41,614 nt of DNA from a virus. This document shows, piece by piece, positions 30,632-39,090 of the stretch; the first letter of the stretch is position 1, and each line of letters opens with the position of its first letter. Made by a program: the position numbers and the translations under genes. The DNA lies in IMG/VR virus record IMGVR_UViG_3300029893_000023, positions 1-41,614 of that record. One strand, given 5' to 3'. Under the pieces are notes generated by a model that was not told where the DNA came from, did no database searches, and worked only from the letters and a program-made list of their open reading frames with translations.

Positions 30632-30706
30632 CACGATAGTGCACGACGACGCAAAGCAGCGCTCCCGACGGGAAAGCGCCCCGAATGCGTGTCAAGGCCC
30701 AAGAAT

Positions 30707-30830
30707 GCGTCAGGCCGCGTCAGAGGCCGGTTCGCTCAGACGGGAATGTAATCTTTTCGGAGGGGCCAGGTCCTACATTTCGATCAGCGCGCGTCAGCGT
30801 AAGCCAGCGCAGAAGTCAGCGCGACCAGCG
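30707..30830. repeat. Iteron-like repeats
   Basis: GCGTCAG occurs at 30707, 30717 and 30791. CAGCG occurs five times at 30785, 30795, 30805, 30817 and 30826, spacing 10, 10, 12 and 9 nt, close to a helical turn. GAATGCGT is repeated at 30683 and 30703. In the intergenic region between divergent operons, this could be an origin or operator array. Confidence 0.5.
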
Positions 30831-30984
30831 CCGCGCCTTGCCGGGAGGCCGCTAGCTGGCCCAGGACCGGCCCGCCCTTGCCCCAGGACGAGCCGGGCGC
30901 CGCGATCCGCCCCAAGCCCCGACCCGCGCCCCGCGCGCCTCCTGCGCGATCCTGGGGCCATTCGCGCGCGATCCTGTAGCGCAA
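30784..30984 (-). CDS. Doubtful leftward ORF across the repeat region
   Basis: TTG start without a ribosome site; frame open further upstream to about 31060. Codon third positions are strongly GC, as in real genes here, and the end (QGAALVALTSALAYADAR) looks protein-like. The CAGCG repeats fall in its last codons. May be a gene, a remnant, or chance. Confidence 0.3.
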   Translation of the reverse strand: MRYRIAREWPQDRAGGARGAGRGLGRIAAPGSSWGKGGPVLGQLAASRQGAALVALTSALAYADAR

Positions 30985-31074
30985 CTGGGGGTAGGGGGTA
31001 CGATCCGGCCTTTTGAACGCCTGTTCAGTAAGCCCCCGCCGTAAGGACCCTAGAAGCCATGGGTAAGGCAGGGA

Positions 31075-31195
31075 AGCCAGGCCCGGGGCAGGGCTAGGGA
31101 GTGGGAGGGGAGCTGGGGGAAGGGGGCCGGGGTGACGTAGGGCAGGGAGGCAGGGGAGGGGCGGAGAGGGGGGAGGAGGAAGGGGCGAGGGTGGC
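31075..31195 (+). repeat. G-rich tract with quadruplex potential
   Basis: About 120 nt with more than a dozen runs of three or more G (for example GGGAGTGGGAGGGG and GAGGGGGGAGGAGGAAGGGG). The strand is strongly purine-biased. No gene is visible at 31000-31459 other than low-complexity frames. Confidence 0.6.
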
Positions 31196-31459
31196 GAATG
31201 AAGCCATCAGGCCCGGCGGTCCTCCGGCTCGAAATTCCGCCCGGCCTCCGGCCCCGGCCTGGTCCGGCCGATCCCGTCCGCATCCCGCCAGCCCGCAGGG
31301 TCGGACAATACGCCTAAGGCGACACGCCGCGCGTTGGCGGGCTTCTCGCGCGCCCCCGCCGCGGCCCGCTCGCGTGGGACTCCGACGGGGACCCCCCGGG
31401 CGGCCCTCTGGGTCCCATCATCAACCTGACTTGGACGGTTTTGAAAATCTTTTTCCGGC

Positions 31460-31488
31460 TTGACACAAAAAATTTCCTGCGCTAATAT
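31460..31488 (+). promoter_or_regulatory. Consensus sigma70-type promoter of the late operon
   Basis: TTGACA (31460-31465), 17-nt spacer, TAATAT (31483-31488). Transcription should start at about 31495, the first base of the GTG of the next ORF. It is the best promoter in the window and sits upstream of all packaging and head genes. Confidence 0.85.
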
Positions 31489-31494
31489 CAGCGC

Positions 31495-31602
31495 GTGCTC
31501 CTGTTCTTCGCCGCTGTCGGCGCGCTCATCTCGATCTATCTGACCGTCGCCGCCCTCGTCTGGCTTCTTAAGCTCGCCAACAAGGAGATCGGCTTTCCGT
31601 GA
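31495..31602 (+). CDS. Small membrane protein, probably leaderless mRNA
   Basis: GTG start at the predicted transcription start, with no ribosome site. The 35-residue product is a single membrane helix (LLFFAAVGALISIYLTVAAL) with a short basic tail (KLANKEIG). Stop overlaps the next start (GTGA). Function unknown. Confidence 0.5.
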   Translation: MLLFFAAVGALISIYLTVAALVWLLKLANKEIGFP

Positions 31603-31928
31603 GCCGGCTGATCAAGGCTTCTGCGATCGTGAACGTGGACGGCCTTTCGTTGGGCGGGGATCCTGTGTTTCTGAAGCTGGTTCCTGTGAGGGCGAGGCAG
31701 ATGCAGTTCGCGTTCTCGGTGAGCCATCCCGAAGCGCCCGGGGGAATCCTGTGCGGCAACCCTGGGGACTGGTTGGTCCAGGGGCAGAGCGGGGCGAAGT
31801 GGGTTTGTTCGGACAAGGTTTTTCGGGAGGTGTACCGGAAGGCGTCGGAGATGGAGTTCGTGGGCGTCACGGACTCAAAGCCCGAGCCCCCGGCGCCGCA
31901 GTTGCCCGATCCTGACGTGAAGCAGTAG
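31599..31928 (+). CDS. Conserved phage protein, 109 residues
   Basis: GTG start in GTGA overlap. Contains PGDWLVQGQSGAKWVCSDKV followed by an FREVY helix; this PGD(Y/W)xV...W...F...Y pattern recurs in small phage and bacterial proteins with no known activity. A Pro-rich tail ends the product. It precedes the terminator-like elements before the terminase genes. Confidence 0.55.
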   Translation: MSRLIKASAIVNVDGLSLGGDPVFLKLVPVRARQMQFAFSVSHPEAPGGILCGNPGDWLVQGQSGAKWVCSDKVFREVYRKASEMEFVGVTDSKPEPPAPQLPDPDVKQ

Positions 31929-31967
31929 CGCAGGGAACAAGCCCCTGCTAGACTTGAAGACGTAGGG

Positions 31968-32027
31968 AGCCCTGGCGGGGCTCCGCGGCGGAGGAGAGCC
32001 GTGGAACCGTTCAGGGCTTTTCGTTTT
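31968..32027 (+). terminator. Branched terminator-like element 1
   Basis: AGCCCTG (31968-31974) pairs with CAGGGCT (32012-32018), followed by TTTTCGTTTT. Inner hairpins include GCGG GGCT CCGC. A separate hairpin lies at 31930-31948 (GCAGGG/CCCTGC). Confidence 0.5.
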
Positions 32028-32091
32028 GGTGGGGAAGCCGCCAGCCTCCCCGCCATGCGCGCCGGGGATCGCCGTCACCGGCCCGCCTCCC

Positions 32092-32136
32092 GCTTCGCCC
32101 CCATCCCGCCGCCGCGGTGGGGGCGGAGCCTTTTTT
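32092..32136 (+). terminator. Strong intrinsic terminator before the small terminase gene
   Basis: GCTTCGCCCCCA (32092-32103) pairs with TGGGGGCGGAGC (32118-32129), 12 bp with one G-T pair, then TTTTTT at 32131-32136. The terminase small subunit starts 13 nt later, so late transcription must pass it, presumably by antitermination or partial readthrough. Confidence 0.8.
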
Positions 32137-32148
32137 GGTGGACCAGGC

Positions 32149-32673
32149 ATGGATAACCTCCCGGTCCCGACCACTTCGACTCCTCCCGCGGGCGCGATCG
32201 TCGTCAAGGGCAAGCTGTACTCCCCGGTCTACATGGGCAAGCGAACGGGGATCGTCAAGCTCTCTCAGCGCGAGCAGAAGTTCCTCCACCGCTACCTCCA
32301 GACCCTGAACCTCTTCGAAGCCTGTCATGAGGTCGGAATCCGCCCCGAGGTCGGGAGGGGCTACCTCCGCCGGTCGAACGTGAGAGCCTACATCGACCAC
32401 ATGCTGGAGCAGCAGGCTTTCGCCGCGGGGGTCTCGCTGGAGTCGGTGAAGGCGAGGTTCATGCAGGCCTTCGAAGGGTCCATTGAGCTCAGCGAGAAGC
32501 AGATGGAAGCCGGGAAGGTCTTGGCGCGCATCGTCAAGCCGGCCGCGCCTTCCGGCGGGACCCAGGTCCAGGTGAACGTCAACGTCGGGGAGTCCAGGTA
32601 CAAAGACGCACCTGTCGAGGTCCTGACCGAGCAGATGGCCGAAAGGCTCAAAGCCGTGAGGGGCGATGCGTGA
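32149..32673 (+). CDS. terS: Terminase small subunit
   Basis: The product is 174 residues; start after GGTGGA. Residues 38-85 (LSQREQKFLHRYLQTLN, EVGIRPEVGRGYLRRSNVRA) form the HTH-like DNA-binding unit typical of small terminases. A helix pair for oligomerisation (ESVKARFMQAFEGSIELSEK) follows. It recognises phage DNA and guides the large subunit, which is encoded next (GTGA overlap). Assigned by domain layout and position. Confidence 0.75.
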   Translation: MDNLPVPTTSTPPAGAIVVKGKLYSPVYMGKRTGIVKLSQREQKFLHRYLQTLNLFEACHEVGIRPEVGRGYLRRSNVRAYIDHMLEQQAFAAGVSLESVKARFMQAFEGSIELSEKQMEAGKVLARIVKPAAPSGGTQVQVNVNVGESRYKDAPVEVLTEQMAERLKAVRGDA

Positions 32674-34169
32674 GCTTGGTATCCCGCGCGGATCTGCAGG
32701 CTCAGCTCGAAGAAACCGACCGAAAGCTCGGAAGGGAGTCGCTCTTCTACTTTGCGAAGTTCTGCTTGGGGTACTCGTTGCTCCAGGAGTTCCCGCACAA
32801 GGAGGTGTGCTCCTTTGCCCAAAAGACAGTCGAAGCGCAGAGACACGCCCTCGACCTGGAGCCCCGCGGAGCCTTCAAGACCACGATCTTTTCACAGGCC
32901 CTACCGACCTGGCTGGTGGACCGCAATCCGAATATACGCATCCTTCTCACCTCCCAGGTCCTTCAGAACGCGATCGACAACCTCGGCGTCGTCAAGCGGC
33001 ACCTCGAAGACTCCCACTTCAAGTTCCTCTACGGGGATCACGTCAACCGGGACCACTGGACGCTCGAAGAGATCACGTCGAAGAAGAGAACGGACCACAA
33101 GCTGAAAGAGCCCACCATCCGCTGCGCCTCGCCCGAGAGGATGCAGACCGGCCCGCACTACGACGTGATCATAGCGGACGACCTGTGCGGAAAGGAGAAC
33201 AGCGAGACCCCGGAACAGAGACAGAAGATCAAGGACCACTTCAAGCTCTACTTCTCTCTTCTGGATCCCGGGGGAGTCATCTTTGTCATCGGGACCCGCT
33301 GGCACTACGAGGACCTGTACGGGATGATCGTCGAGTCGGGGGAGTATCCCGACTTCAACCCGAGGATCAAGGACGCCGAGACTGGGGGCAGAGACGGGGG
33401 ACTGTACTTCCCGGAGCGCCTGACGCCGGAGTTCTTGGCCGATCGCAAGTCGAAGCTCGGAAGGGACTTCTACAACTCGCAGTACAAGAACGACCCCGCC
33501 CCGGAAGACGAGCACGCGAAGTTCCAGAAGACCTGGTTCAAGCGCTACGACCACCTTCCGAAGGACGCCTCCGGGAAACAAGTCCCTCTCTACCCGTTCA
33601 TCACGATCGACCCCGGAGGAGAGGAGAAGGGTTCCGACGATTGGGTGTTCTTCCTCGCCTTTCAGGGCGAGAAGGAGTTGTTCTTCCACGACCTGATGGC
33701 GATGCACTGTCGCATGGCGCAGGCCTGGGACTTCCTCTTTCTCTGGGTCGATCAGCATCACCCGATCTCCGTGGGACTGGAGACCACCGGGGGGCAGAAG
33801 TGGCTTCTCGAATCGCTCTACGACCAGATGAAGTCGAGGCAGAGGTTCTTCAACATCGTTCCTCTCCCTCACGCCCACGAATCCAAGCAAACCCGCATCG
33901 AGCGATTGTCGCCGATGTACCAGGCCGGCGCCATCCTCCACTCCTCGAAGATGAAGGACCTGGAGGACCAGCTTCGGAGGTTCCCGAAGGGAAAAGACGA
34001 CATCGCGGACGCGGCGAGCATGATCCTGGAAATCGCCGTCGCCCCAAAATCGTCCAAGCCGAAGGAGGCTCCGCCCAAGAGTTTCGACGAGGCGTTCTGG
34101 CGCGCGGTCATCGCGCAGAGGAAGGGGCGTAAGGTGTTCGTCCATCCGAGGTTGGGGAGCGAATGCTGA
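32670..34169 (+). CDS. terL: Terminase large subunit
   Basis: The product is 499 residues; GTG start by overlap. ATPase: EPRGAFKTT (64-72) is a variant Walker A; VIIADD (166-171) is Walker B; GTRWH (208-212) is the coupling motif. Nuclease: TIDPGG near residue 313, ETTGGQ near 370 and DDIADAAS near 443 carry the acidic metal ligands of the RNase H-like domain. The enzyme pumps and cuts DNA into the prohead. The unusual Phe in Walker A (usually Gly) is a noteworthy variant. Confidence 0.9.
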   Translation: MSLVSRADLQAQLEETDRKLGRESLFYFAKFCLGYSLLQEFPHKEVCSFAQKTVEAQRHALDLEPRGAFKTTIFSQALPTWLVDRNPNIRILLTSQVLQNAIDNLGVVKRHLEDSHFKFLYGDHVNRDHWTLEEITSKKRTDHKLKEPTIRCASPERMQTGPHYDVIIADDLCGKENSETPEQRQKIKDHFKLYFSLLDPGGVIFVIGTRWHYEDLYGMIVESGEYPDFNPRIKDAETGGRDGGLYFPERLTPEFLADRKSKLGRDFYNSQYKNDPAPEDEHAKFQKTWFKRYDHLPKDASGKQVPLYPFITIDPGGEEKGSDDWVFFLAFQGEKELFFHDLMAMHCRMAQAWDFLFLWVDQHHPISVGLETTGGQKWLLESLYDQMKSRQRFFNIVPLPHAHESKQTRIERLSPMYQAGAILHSSKMKDLEDQLRRFPKGKDDIADAASMILEIAVAPKSSKPKEAPPKSFDEAFWRAVIAQRKGRKVFVHPRLGSEC

Positions 34170-34399
34170 ACCTGGGACTTTTACTACTCGGTGCCGCGCT
34201 GCTGGTCAGCGTCTCGCTGAACGTGGGCCAGTGGTATTTCGGCTTTCGAAGGGAACGGGAGCTCCTCGACCGCCTCATGGCCCGGGATTTCGGGGAGTTC
34301 AAGGCTCTCGGCGCCGCGGTCCACTCCAAACCCAAGCGCTTTTCCATGCTGACGGACGAGCAGATGGCTCAGCTTGAGGCCTCCCGGAGGCAGGGATGA
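34163..34399 (+). CDS. Small membrane protein between terL and portal
   Basis: The product is 78 residues. Residues 4-26 (LGLLLLGAALLVSVSLNVGQ) are a membrane helix; the rest is a soluble basic tail. It overlaps terL by 7 nt and the portal gene by 4 nt. Small membrane proteins at this spot are known in other podoviruses but their role is unknown. Confidence 0.5.
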   Translation: MLNLGLLLLGAALLVSVSLNVGQWYFGFRRERELLDRLMARDFGEFKALGAAVHSKPKRFSMLTDEQMAQLEASRRQG

Positions 34400-36336
34400 G
34401 CCTTCTGGAGACCGCCAAAGCCGTCGTGGAGAGACTCGCCGGGATCGACAAGCCCGTAGAGGTCGTTGACGGGGAGAAGTTCTTCCAAGCCGCCATCGAG
34501 GATCAGAAGCAATACCACGCCAGATGGTACCGGAACATCGCGTTCCTCATGGGGTACCACTGGCTCTCTTGGAACGAGGGCTCGGGAACGTGGACCGATC
34601 CACCGAAACCGTCGTGGCGCGTCCGCCTGACCTTCAACCTCATCAAGCCCAAGGTCCGAACTCAGGTCGGGAACATCCTCCGCGCCGAGCCCCAGTTCGC
34701 CGCCCTGCCGGCGAACGACTCCGAAGAGGCCAGAGACGGCGCGAGGGTTGGGAATCGCTTCCTTGAGGGAATCTACTTCACCGACGACATGCAGCGGAAG
34801 CTGTACCGGCTGACCACATGGTTCGTGTCGGTCACCAGCTCCTTCATGTGGGCGCTCTACGACCCTACGGCTGGAAGATCGTGGGAAGACAAGGAGATCG
34901 GACCTGACGGGAATCCGGTTTTGGACGAGAACGGCCAGCCGAAGACCAAGCGGTACTACGAGGGCGCCGTCATCCACGACACCTCCAGTCCCTTCGAGAC
35001 GCTTTTGGAGCCCGGCGCTCCGGAGGATTTCAACGAGCACCGAAGGGTCATGCGGATCAAGGTCCGCGAGGTGGACTACATCCGGGACAAGTACGGCGTC
35101 GAGGTTCCTCCGGAGGAGTTAACCGGCGAGACGATGTTCCACCTCCGGGTCTCCGGACTCCTCGCGGCCGGAAAGGACAAAAACGCCTCCCTGAAGGACC
35201 GCAAAGTCGCTTTGGTCAAAGAGTTCTTCGAGCTCCCGACCACGAAATACCCGAACGGCAGACACTTCATCTACGCCAATGGCGTCGTCCTCGTTGCGAC
35301 CGAAGACCTGGACTACTTCTACAACGGCGAGCGCGCGATCCCCGCGGCCAAGTTCGAGGAGTTCCCGTATCCGGGCTGTGCGTGGGGCGGCGCTCTCCCT
35401 GATGACCTGATCCCTCTCAACGAGTGCTTCAACGGCATGTCTTCCAAGGTCGTCGAGAACGGGAACATGCACGGCCGGCCTAAGGTTCTCGCGCCAAAAG
35501 GGTCCCTGGACGAGGAGGTCTGGACCGACGAGCCCGGAGAGGTTGTGGAGTACACGCCGATCGGGTCTCACAAGCCCGAAGGTTTCAAGCCACCGGAGAT
35601 GCCGCAGTACTTTTTCGCGATGAAGGACTCCATCCCTCCTCTTATCGACCGCATTTCCATGGTCCCCGACTACGCCGAGGGCAGACTGCCGCGGCGCGCG
35701 ACGAGCGGACGAGCGATCGACGCCCTTCAGGAAGCCAACGACGCGGCCCTGGCCCCGGGGATCAAGAACTTCGCCAGCGGCCTTTCCCGGCTGTTCAGCA
35801 TCACCCTGAACACCGTAGGCCGAAAGTACACCGAAGAGCGGCTTCTGCAGTTCGTCGGCCGAGGGCATAAAGCCGAGGTCATGCGCTTCAAAGGCGCCAT
35901 GCTCGCCGGTACCCAACTGGTCCATGTGGAGATGAAGCCGGCTCTGTCTCGGGCAGCCAGGACCAGCCTTGCCATGGAGCTCGCGGAAAAGGAGCTCATC
36001 CCCGGCGACATGGCCCTGAAAATCATGGAGCTCGGGGACCTGAACGCCCTCTTCGACGCCAACTCCGACCACATCCAGTACGCGAAGGTCGAGAACATGC
36101 AGATGGCGAAGGGAATCATGGTTCAACCCGCCCCCTTCGAGAGGCACAAGGCACACAACGAGGTTCACGACCAATTCCTCAACTCCCCGGAAGGCCGCGC
36201 CCTCCCGCCGGAGATCCAGCAGATCATCACGCAGCACATGGCTCTGCACGACCAGTTCATGGTCCAGGCCGCTCAGGCGCAGATGGCTTTGGGTGGAGCC
36301 ACGCCGGAAGCTCCACCGTCAGGAGGTCCGGCGTAG
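34396..36336 (+). CDS. Portal protein
   Basis: The product is 646 residues. N-terminal FFQAAIEDQKQYHARWYRN, then RLTFNLIKPKVRTQVGNILR is the core pattern of P22-like portals. The middle contains LPDDLIPLNECFNGMSSKVV, and residues 430-500 form the channel-helix region. The C-terminal 60 residues are a Gln-rich helical barrel extension. It forms the dodecameric gate at one capsid vertex. Position after terL and before scaffold is canonical. Confidence 0.85.
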   Translation: MSLLETAKAVVERLAGIDKPVEVVDGEKFFQAAIEDQKQYHARWYRNIAFLMGYHWLSWNEGSGTWTDPPKPSWRVRLTFNLIKPKVRTQVGNILRAEPQFAALPANDSEEARDGARVGNRFLEGIYFTDDMQRKLYRLTTWFVSVTSSFMWALYDPTAGRSWEDKEIGPDGNPVLDENGQPKTKRYYEGAVIHDTSSPFETLLEPGAPEDFNEHRRVMRIKVREVDYIRDKYGVEVPPEELTGETMFHLRVSGLLAAGKDKNASLKDRKVALVKEFFELPTTKYPNGRHFIYANGVVLVATEDLDYFYNGERAIPAAKFEEFPYPGCAWGGALPDDLIPLNECFNGMSSKVVENGNMHGRPKVLAPKGSLDEEVWTDEPGEVVEYTPIGSHKPEGFKPPEMPQYFFAMKDSIPPLIDRISMVPDYAEGRLPRRATSGRAIDALQEANDAALAPGIKNFASGLSRLFSITLNTVGRKYTEERLLQFVGRGHKAEVMRFKGAMLAGTQLVHVEMKPALSRAARTSLAMELAEKELIPGDMALKIMELGDLNALFDANSDHIQYAKVENMQMAKGIMVQPAPFERHKAHNEVHDQFLNSPEGRALPPEIQQIITQHMALHDQFMVQAAQAQMALGGATPEAPPSGGPA

Positions 36337-36385
36337 TGGCGGCAGAATTGCGCCACCAACCCCGAATGGGGAGTGGGAATACACG

Positions 36386-37252
36386 ATGAAGCTCAACGAA
36401 ACGATGTTCAGCATGCCGTTGTTCAACACCGCCGTCGCCGAGCCCAGTGGCGGCGGAGCCGGATCGCCCTCCGGGGCCCCGGCGTCGAGCGACGGAGCAG
36501 CGCCGTCCGGCCAACCCTCGGGAGCCGGATCGGGAGGGTCCTCCCCGTCTACGGGAGGCGCCCCGGCCAGCCAAGGAGGCCAACCTTCGGGAGCCCCGGA
36601 AGCTGAGTTCGAGGTCGTCGTAGACGGTCAAAAGGTGAAGGTCAAGCTTAGCGAGCTGTTGTCGGGCTACAGCCGCCAGTCTGACTACACCAAGAAAACC
36701 CAAGAGCTCGCAGAGCAGAGGAAGAGGTACGAAGCCGAGCTCCAGACATACCGCCAAGAGCGAGAGGAATGGGAGCGTCAGCGGCAGCAGCCACCGGAAG
36801 GAGAGCAGGACCCGGTGCAGCAGCTTCAAGCCCGCCAGGACGCGCTTGAGAAGAAGTACGCGGACGAAAAGATGGATCAGGTCCTCGGGGAGCTGACGAA
36901 GAAATACCCGTTGGCTGACCCCAAGCTGATCCTCCTTGCGGCCTCCGAGGCGCGCGTGAAGCGATGGGAGGACTTCGATCCCATCGCCAAGCAGCTCCAC
37001 GAACAGGCCGAAGGCGACCGCAACTCCCTGATCGAGAAGTTCCTTTCCAATCCGGACGACCCACGGATGAAGGCGTTGGAGGAGAAGATCATCAACGCCT
37101 ACCTCCAGCGCAAAGCCAAGGAGGGCAAGCCGGCCCACGAAACGGGATCGACCGGCGCTCCGGGCGGGACGACCGGACAAAAGCCTCCGCAGTCGAGGGA
37201 GGAAGAGCGGAACATGGCCCTGGAGCGGCTGAGGAACCTCAACAAGCTCTAG
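36386..37252 (+). CDS. Scaffold protein
   Basis: The product is 288 residues. Residues 15-70 are Gly/Ser/Pro-rich and disordered. EFEVVVDGQKVKVKLSELL, then YSRQSDYTKKTQELAEQ is a conserved phage scaffold motif. A long charged coiled coil (RYEAELQTYRQEREEWERQ) and helical C-terminus complete the architecture. It directs capsid assembly and leaves the prohead. Between portal and major capsid, the standard place. Confidence 0.85.
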   Translation: MKLNETMFSMPLFNTAVAEPSGGGAGSPSGAPASSDGAAPSGQPSGAGSGGSSPSTGGAPASQGGQPSGAPEAEFEVVVDGQKVKVKLSELLSGYSRQSDYTKKTQELAEQRKRYEAELQTYRQEREEWERQRQQPPEGEQDPVQQLQARQDALEKKYADEKMDQVLGELTKKYPLADPKLILLAASEARVKRWEDFDPIAKQLHEQAEGDRNSLIEKFLSNPDDPRMKALEEKIINAYLQRKAKEGKPAHETGSTGAPGGTTGQKPPQSREEERNMALERLRNLNKL

Positions 37253-37270
37253 CGACACAGGAGGACTCAA

Positions 37271-38530
37271 ATGGCAGTCGATTCGGCAACACTATCGACC
37301 GCAGCGGGGATCCTGAAGGAAGTCTACCTTCCCGGGATCGTCAACTCGGTCAACAACCCCAACGCCTTCTTGGCGGAGGTGGACAGGAACAGTCTCGACA
37401 TCGAGACCGACATGCAGGGCTCCAAGGCCGTCTTCGCGGTCCAGCTCGGCGTGTCTCAGGCAGTCGGCGCGCGGGCGGAGCTCGGAACGCTTCCCGGAGC
37501 GCAGCGCACGCTGGTCCGCCAGGCAACGGCGAACCTGAAGTACCTCTACGGCGTCATCCGCCTGACCGGACCGTTCATCGAGTCCGCGAAGACGAACGCC
37601 CAGTCGTTCGAGCGCGGCCTTCGGGTCGAGGTGGACGGCATCAAGCTGTCCATGCGGCTCGACTTGAACCGCCAGGTCTGGGGCGACGGAACCGGCCTCC
37701 TGGCGAACTTCAAGGTCAACACCTCTACCCGGGTGCTGAACCTCGCCGACGGTGCCAACATGCAGTACTTCCAGGTCGGCATGCTGATCGACCTGAAAGA
37801 CAACGCCGGCGCCGACATCTCCAACGGCAACTCCCGAGAGATCATCGCGATGGACGTGGCCGCCAAGCAGATCACGCTCGACGTGGCCGGCGGGGACGTC
37901 ACGACCGCGGTCACCGACGGCGCCTACCGGGAGGATGCTCGCAACAACGAGCTGACGGGCCTCGATGCGATCGTTGACTCCTCCGGGACGCTGTTCAACA
38001 TCGACCCCACAACGGCCGGAAACGAGCGGTGGGTCTCGACCGAGAAAGGAACCTGGGGAGCCTTCTCCCTGGACAAGTTCCAGGAGGTCATCGACGCCGT
38101 CCATGACGAGTCCGGGGAGTGGATCACCCACATCTTCTCCCAGGGCACCGAGCGGAGGCTGTATCTGCAGCAGCTCACCGCCGACCGCCGGTTCGCTGTC
38201 CAGGAGAACCCCAAGAAGCTGAACGCCGGCTTCAAGGGCCTGGCCTACACCGGGGGCGGGGACGTGGACGCCGTCTGGGTCAAGGACCCCTACGTCAACG
38301 GGACGCAGCGCATCTACGGCCTGACGATGCGCGGTCGCGAGGGCGAGCCCATCATGCAGTTCCGCAAGCAGAAGGAGTTCGAGTTCATGGACGTGAACGG
38401 CTCGACGCTCCTTCCGGACATCTACGGAACGACGGGCGTGGACGCCTACAAGGCGGTCCTTTGCACCTACGCGGAGATCATCTGCACCAAGCGCAACGCC
38501 CACTTCAAGCTGACGGGCGTGACCGGCTAA
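37271..38530 (+). CDS. Major capsid protein
   Basis: The product is 419 residues; start after CACAGGAGG. Helical N-terminus, then a beta-rich core with GARAELGTLPGAQRTLVR, YLYGVIRLTGPFIESAK, IKLSMRLDLNRQVWGDGTG and FSLDKFQEVIDAVHDESGE, a pattern of HK97-fold capsid proteins in P22-like and related phages. The product probably folds with help from the GroES-like protein and host GroEL. Unlike neighbours it has no signal peptide. Confidence 0.85.
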   Translation: MAVDSATLSTAAGILKEVYLPGIVNSVNNPNAFLAEVDRNSLDIETDMQGSKAVFAVQLGVSQAVGARAELGTLPGAQRTLVRQATANLKYLYGVIRLTGPFIESAKTNAQSFERGLRVEVDGIKLSMRLDLNRQVWGDGTGLLANFKVNTSTRVLNLADGANMQYFQVGMLIDLKDNAGADISNGNSREIIAMDVAAKQITLDVAGGDVTTAVTDGAYREDARNNELTGLDAIVDSSGTLFNIDPTTAGNERWVSTEKGTWGAFSLDKFQEVIDAVHDESGEWITHIFSQGTERRLYLQQLTADRRFAVQENPKKLNAGFKGLAYTGGGDVDAVWVKDPYVNGTQRIYGLTMRGREGEPIMQFRKQKEFEFMDVNGSTLLPDIYGTTGVDAYKAVLCTYAEIICTKRNAHFKLTGVTG

Positions 38531-38567
38531 TCCCCACAGGAGGGGGGAGAGGTACGAAGCATCTACT

Positions 38568-39086
38568 ATGACGAAGCGGAACCAGACGATCAAAGCGCTC
38601 CTGCTCCTGTCGGCGCTGTTCGGAGTAGTCGCGCTGCATCACGCGGCGTTCGCTACCGGGATTCCCGGAGGCGTCATCGCCGTCAGCGAGTACAAGAAGA
38701 GAGAGAAGCCCAGGGGAACCAAGGGCGATCTCATGGACACCCTCGATGTGGGCTACAAGGTCTACGCGATCGAGGGCGCCGACACCGTCAAGCTGGTGAC
38801 CGACGAGCGCGGAAACGTGCCGGCCGCGGGCCTTCTGCATAAGGTCTGCGTGGGAGCCGCGGACACGGACAAGTCGTTTACGGTCTTCGACTCGTCTGTG
38901 ACCACCGGAAACATCGCGGTCACCGATGCCAGCAAGCGGTTGATCCCGCGGGTCCATGCCGACACCGGCAAGGTCACCTGTGAGACGTTCGATGTGCAGT
39001 TCCACCACGGACTGGTGGGAGTGCTCTCGAAAGCCTCCAGTTGCGAGGGCTGGATCTACTGGCGCCCGTTCGACGGGAGCCACTAG
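38568..39086 (+). CDS. Secreted capsid-adjacent structural protein
   Basis: The product is 172 residues. Residues 9-30 form a signal peptide ending near AFA/TG. The mature part is beta-rich (GGVIAVSEYKKREKPRGTKG, YKVYAIEGADTVKLVTD) with a few cysteines. Directly after the major capsid gene, it would normally be a decoration protein, but export would place it outside the cytoplasm. Either the signal is not cleaved or the protein acts on the envelope. Confidence 0.5.
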   Translation: MTKRNQTIKALLLLSALFGVVALHHAAFATGIPGGVIAVSEYKKREKPRGTKGDLMDTLDVGYKVYAIEGADTVKLVTDERGNVPAAGLLHKVCVGAADTDKSFTVFDSSVTTGNIAVTDASKRLIPRVHADTGKVTCETFDVQFHHGLVGVLSKASSCEGWIYWRPFDGSH

Positions 39087-39090
39087 GACG

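Noticed and set aside
29152-30639. 495-codon rightward ORF opposite DUF932
   Set aside because: Antisense to a recognised family; Arg/Pro/Ala-rich composition typical of GC-rich shadows.
31101-31463. 120-codon ORF over the G-rich tract
   Set aside because: Gly/Glu/Arg low complexity caused by the G runs; no ribosome site; it ends inside the late promoter.
32666-34132. 488-codon rightward ORF overlapping terL
   Set aside because: Shares nearly all its DNA with the terminase frame, which has complete ATPase and nuclease motifs.
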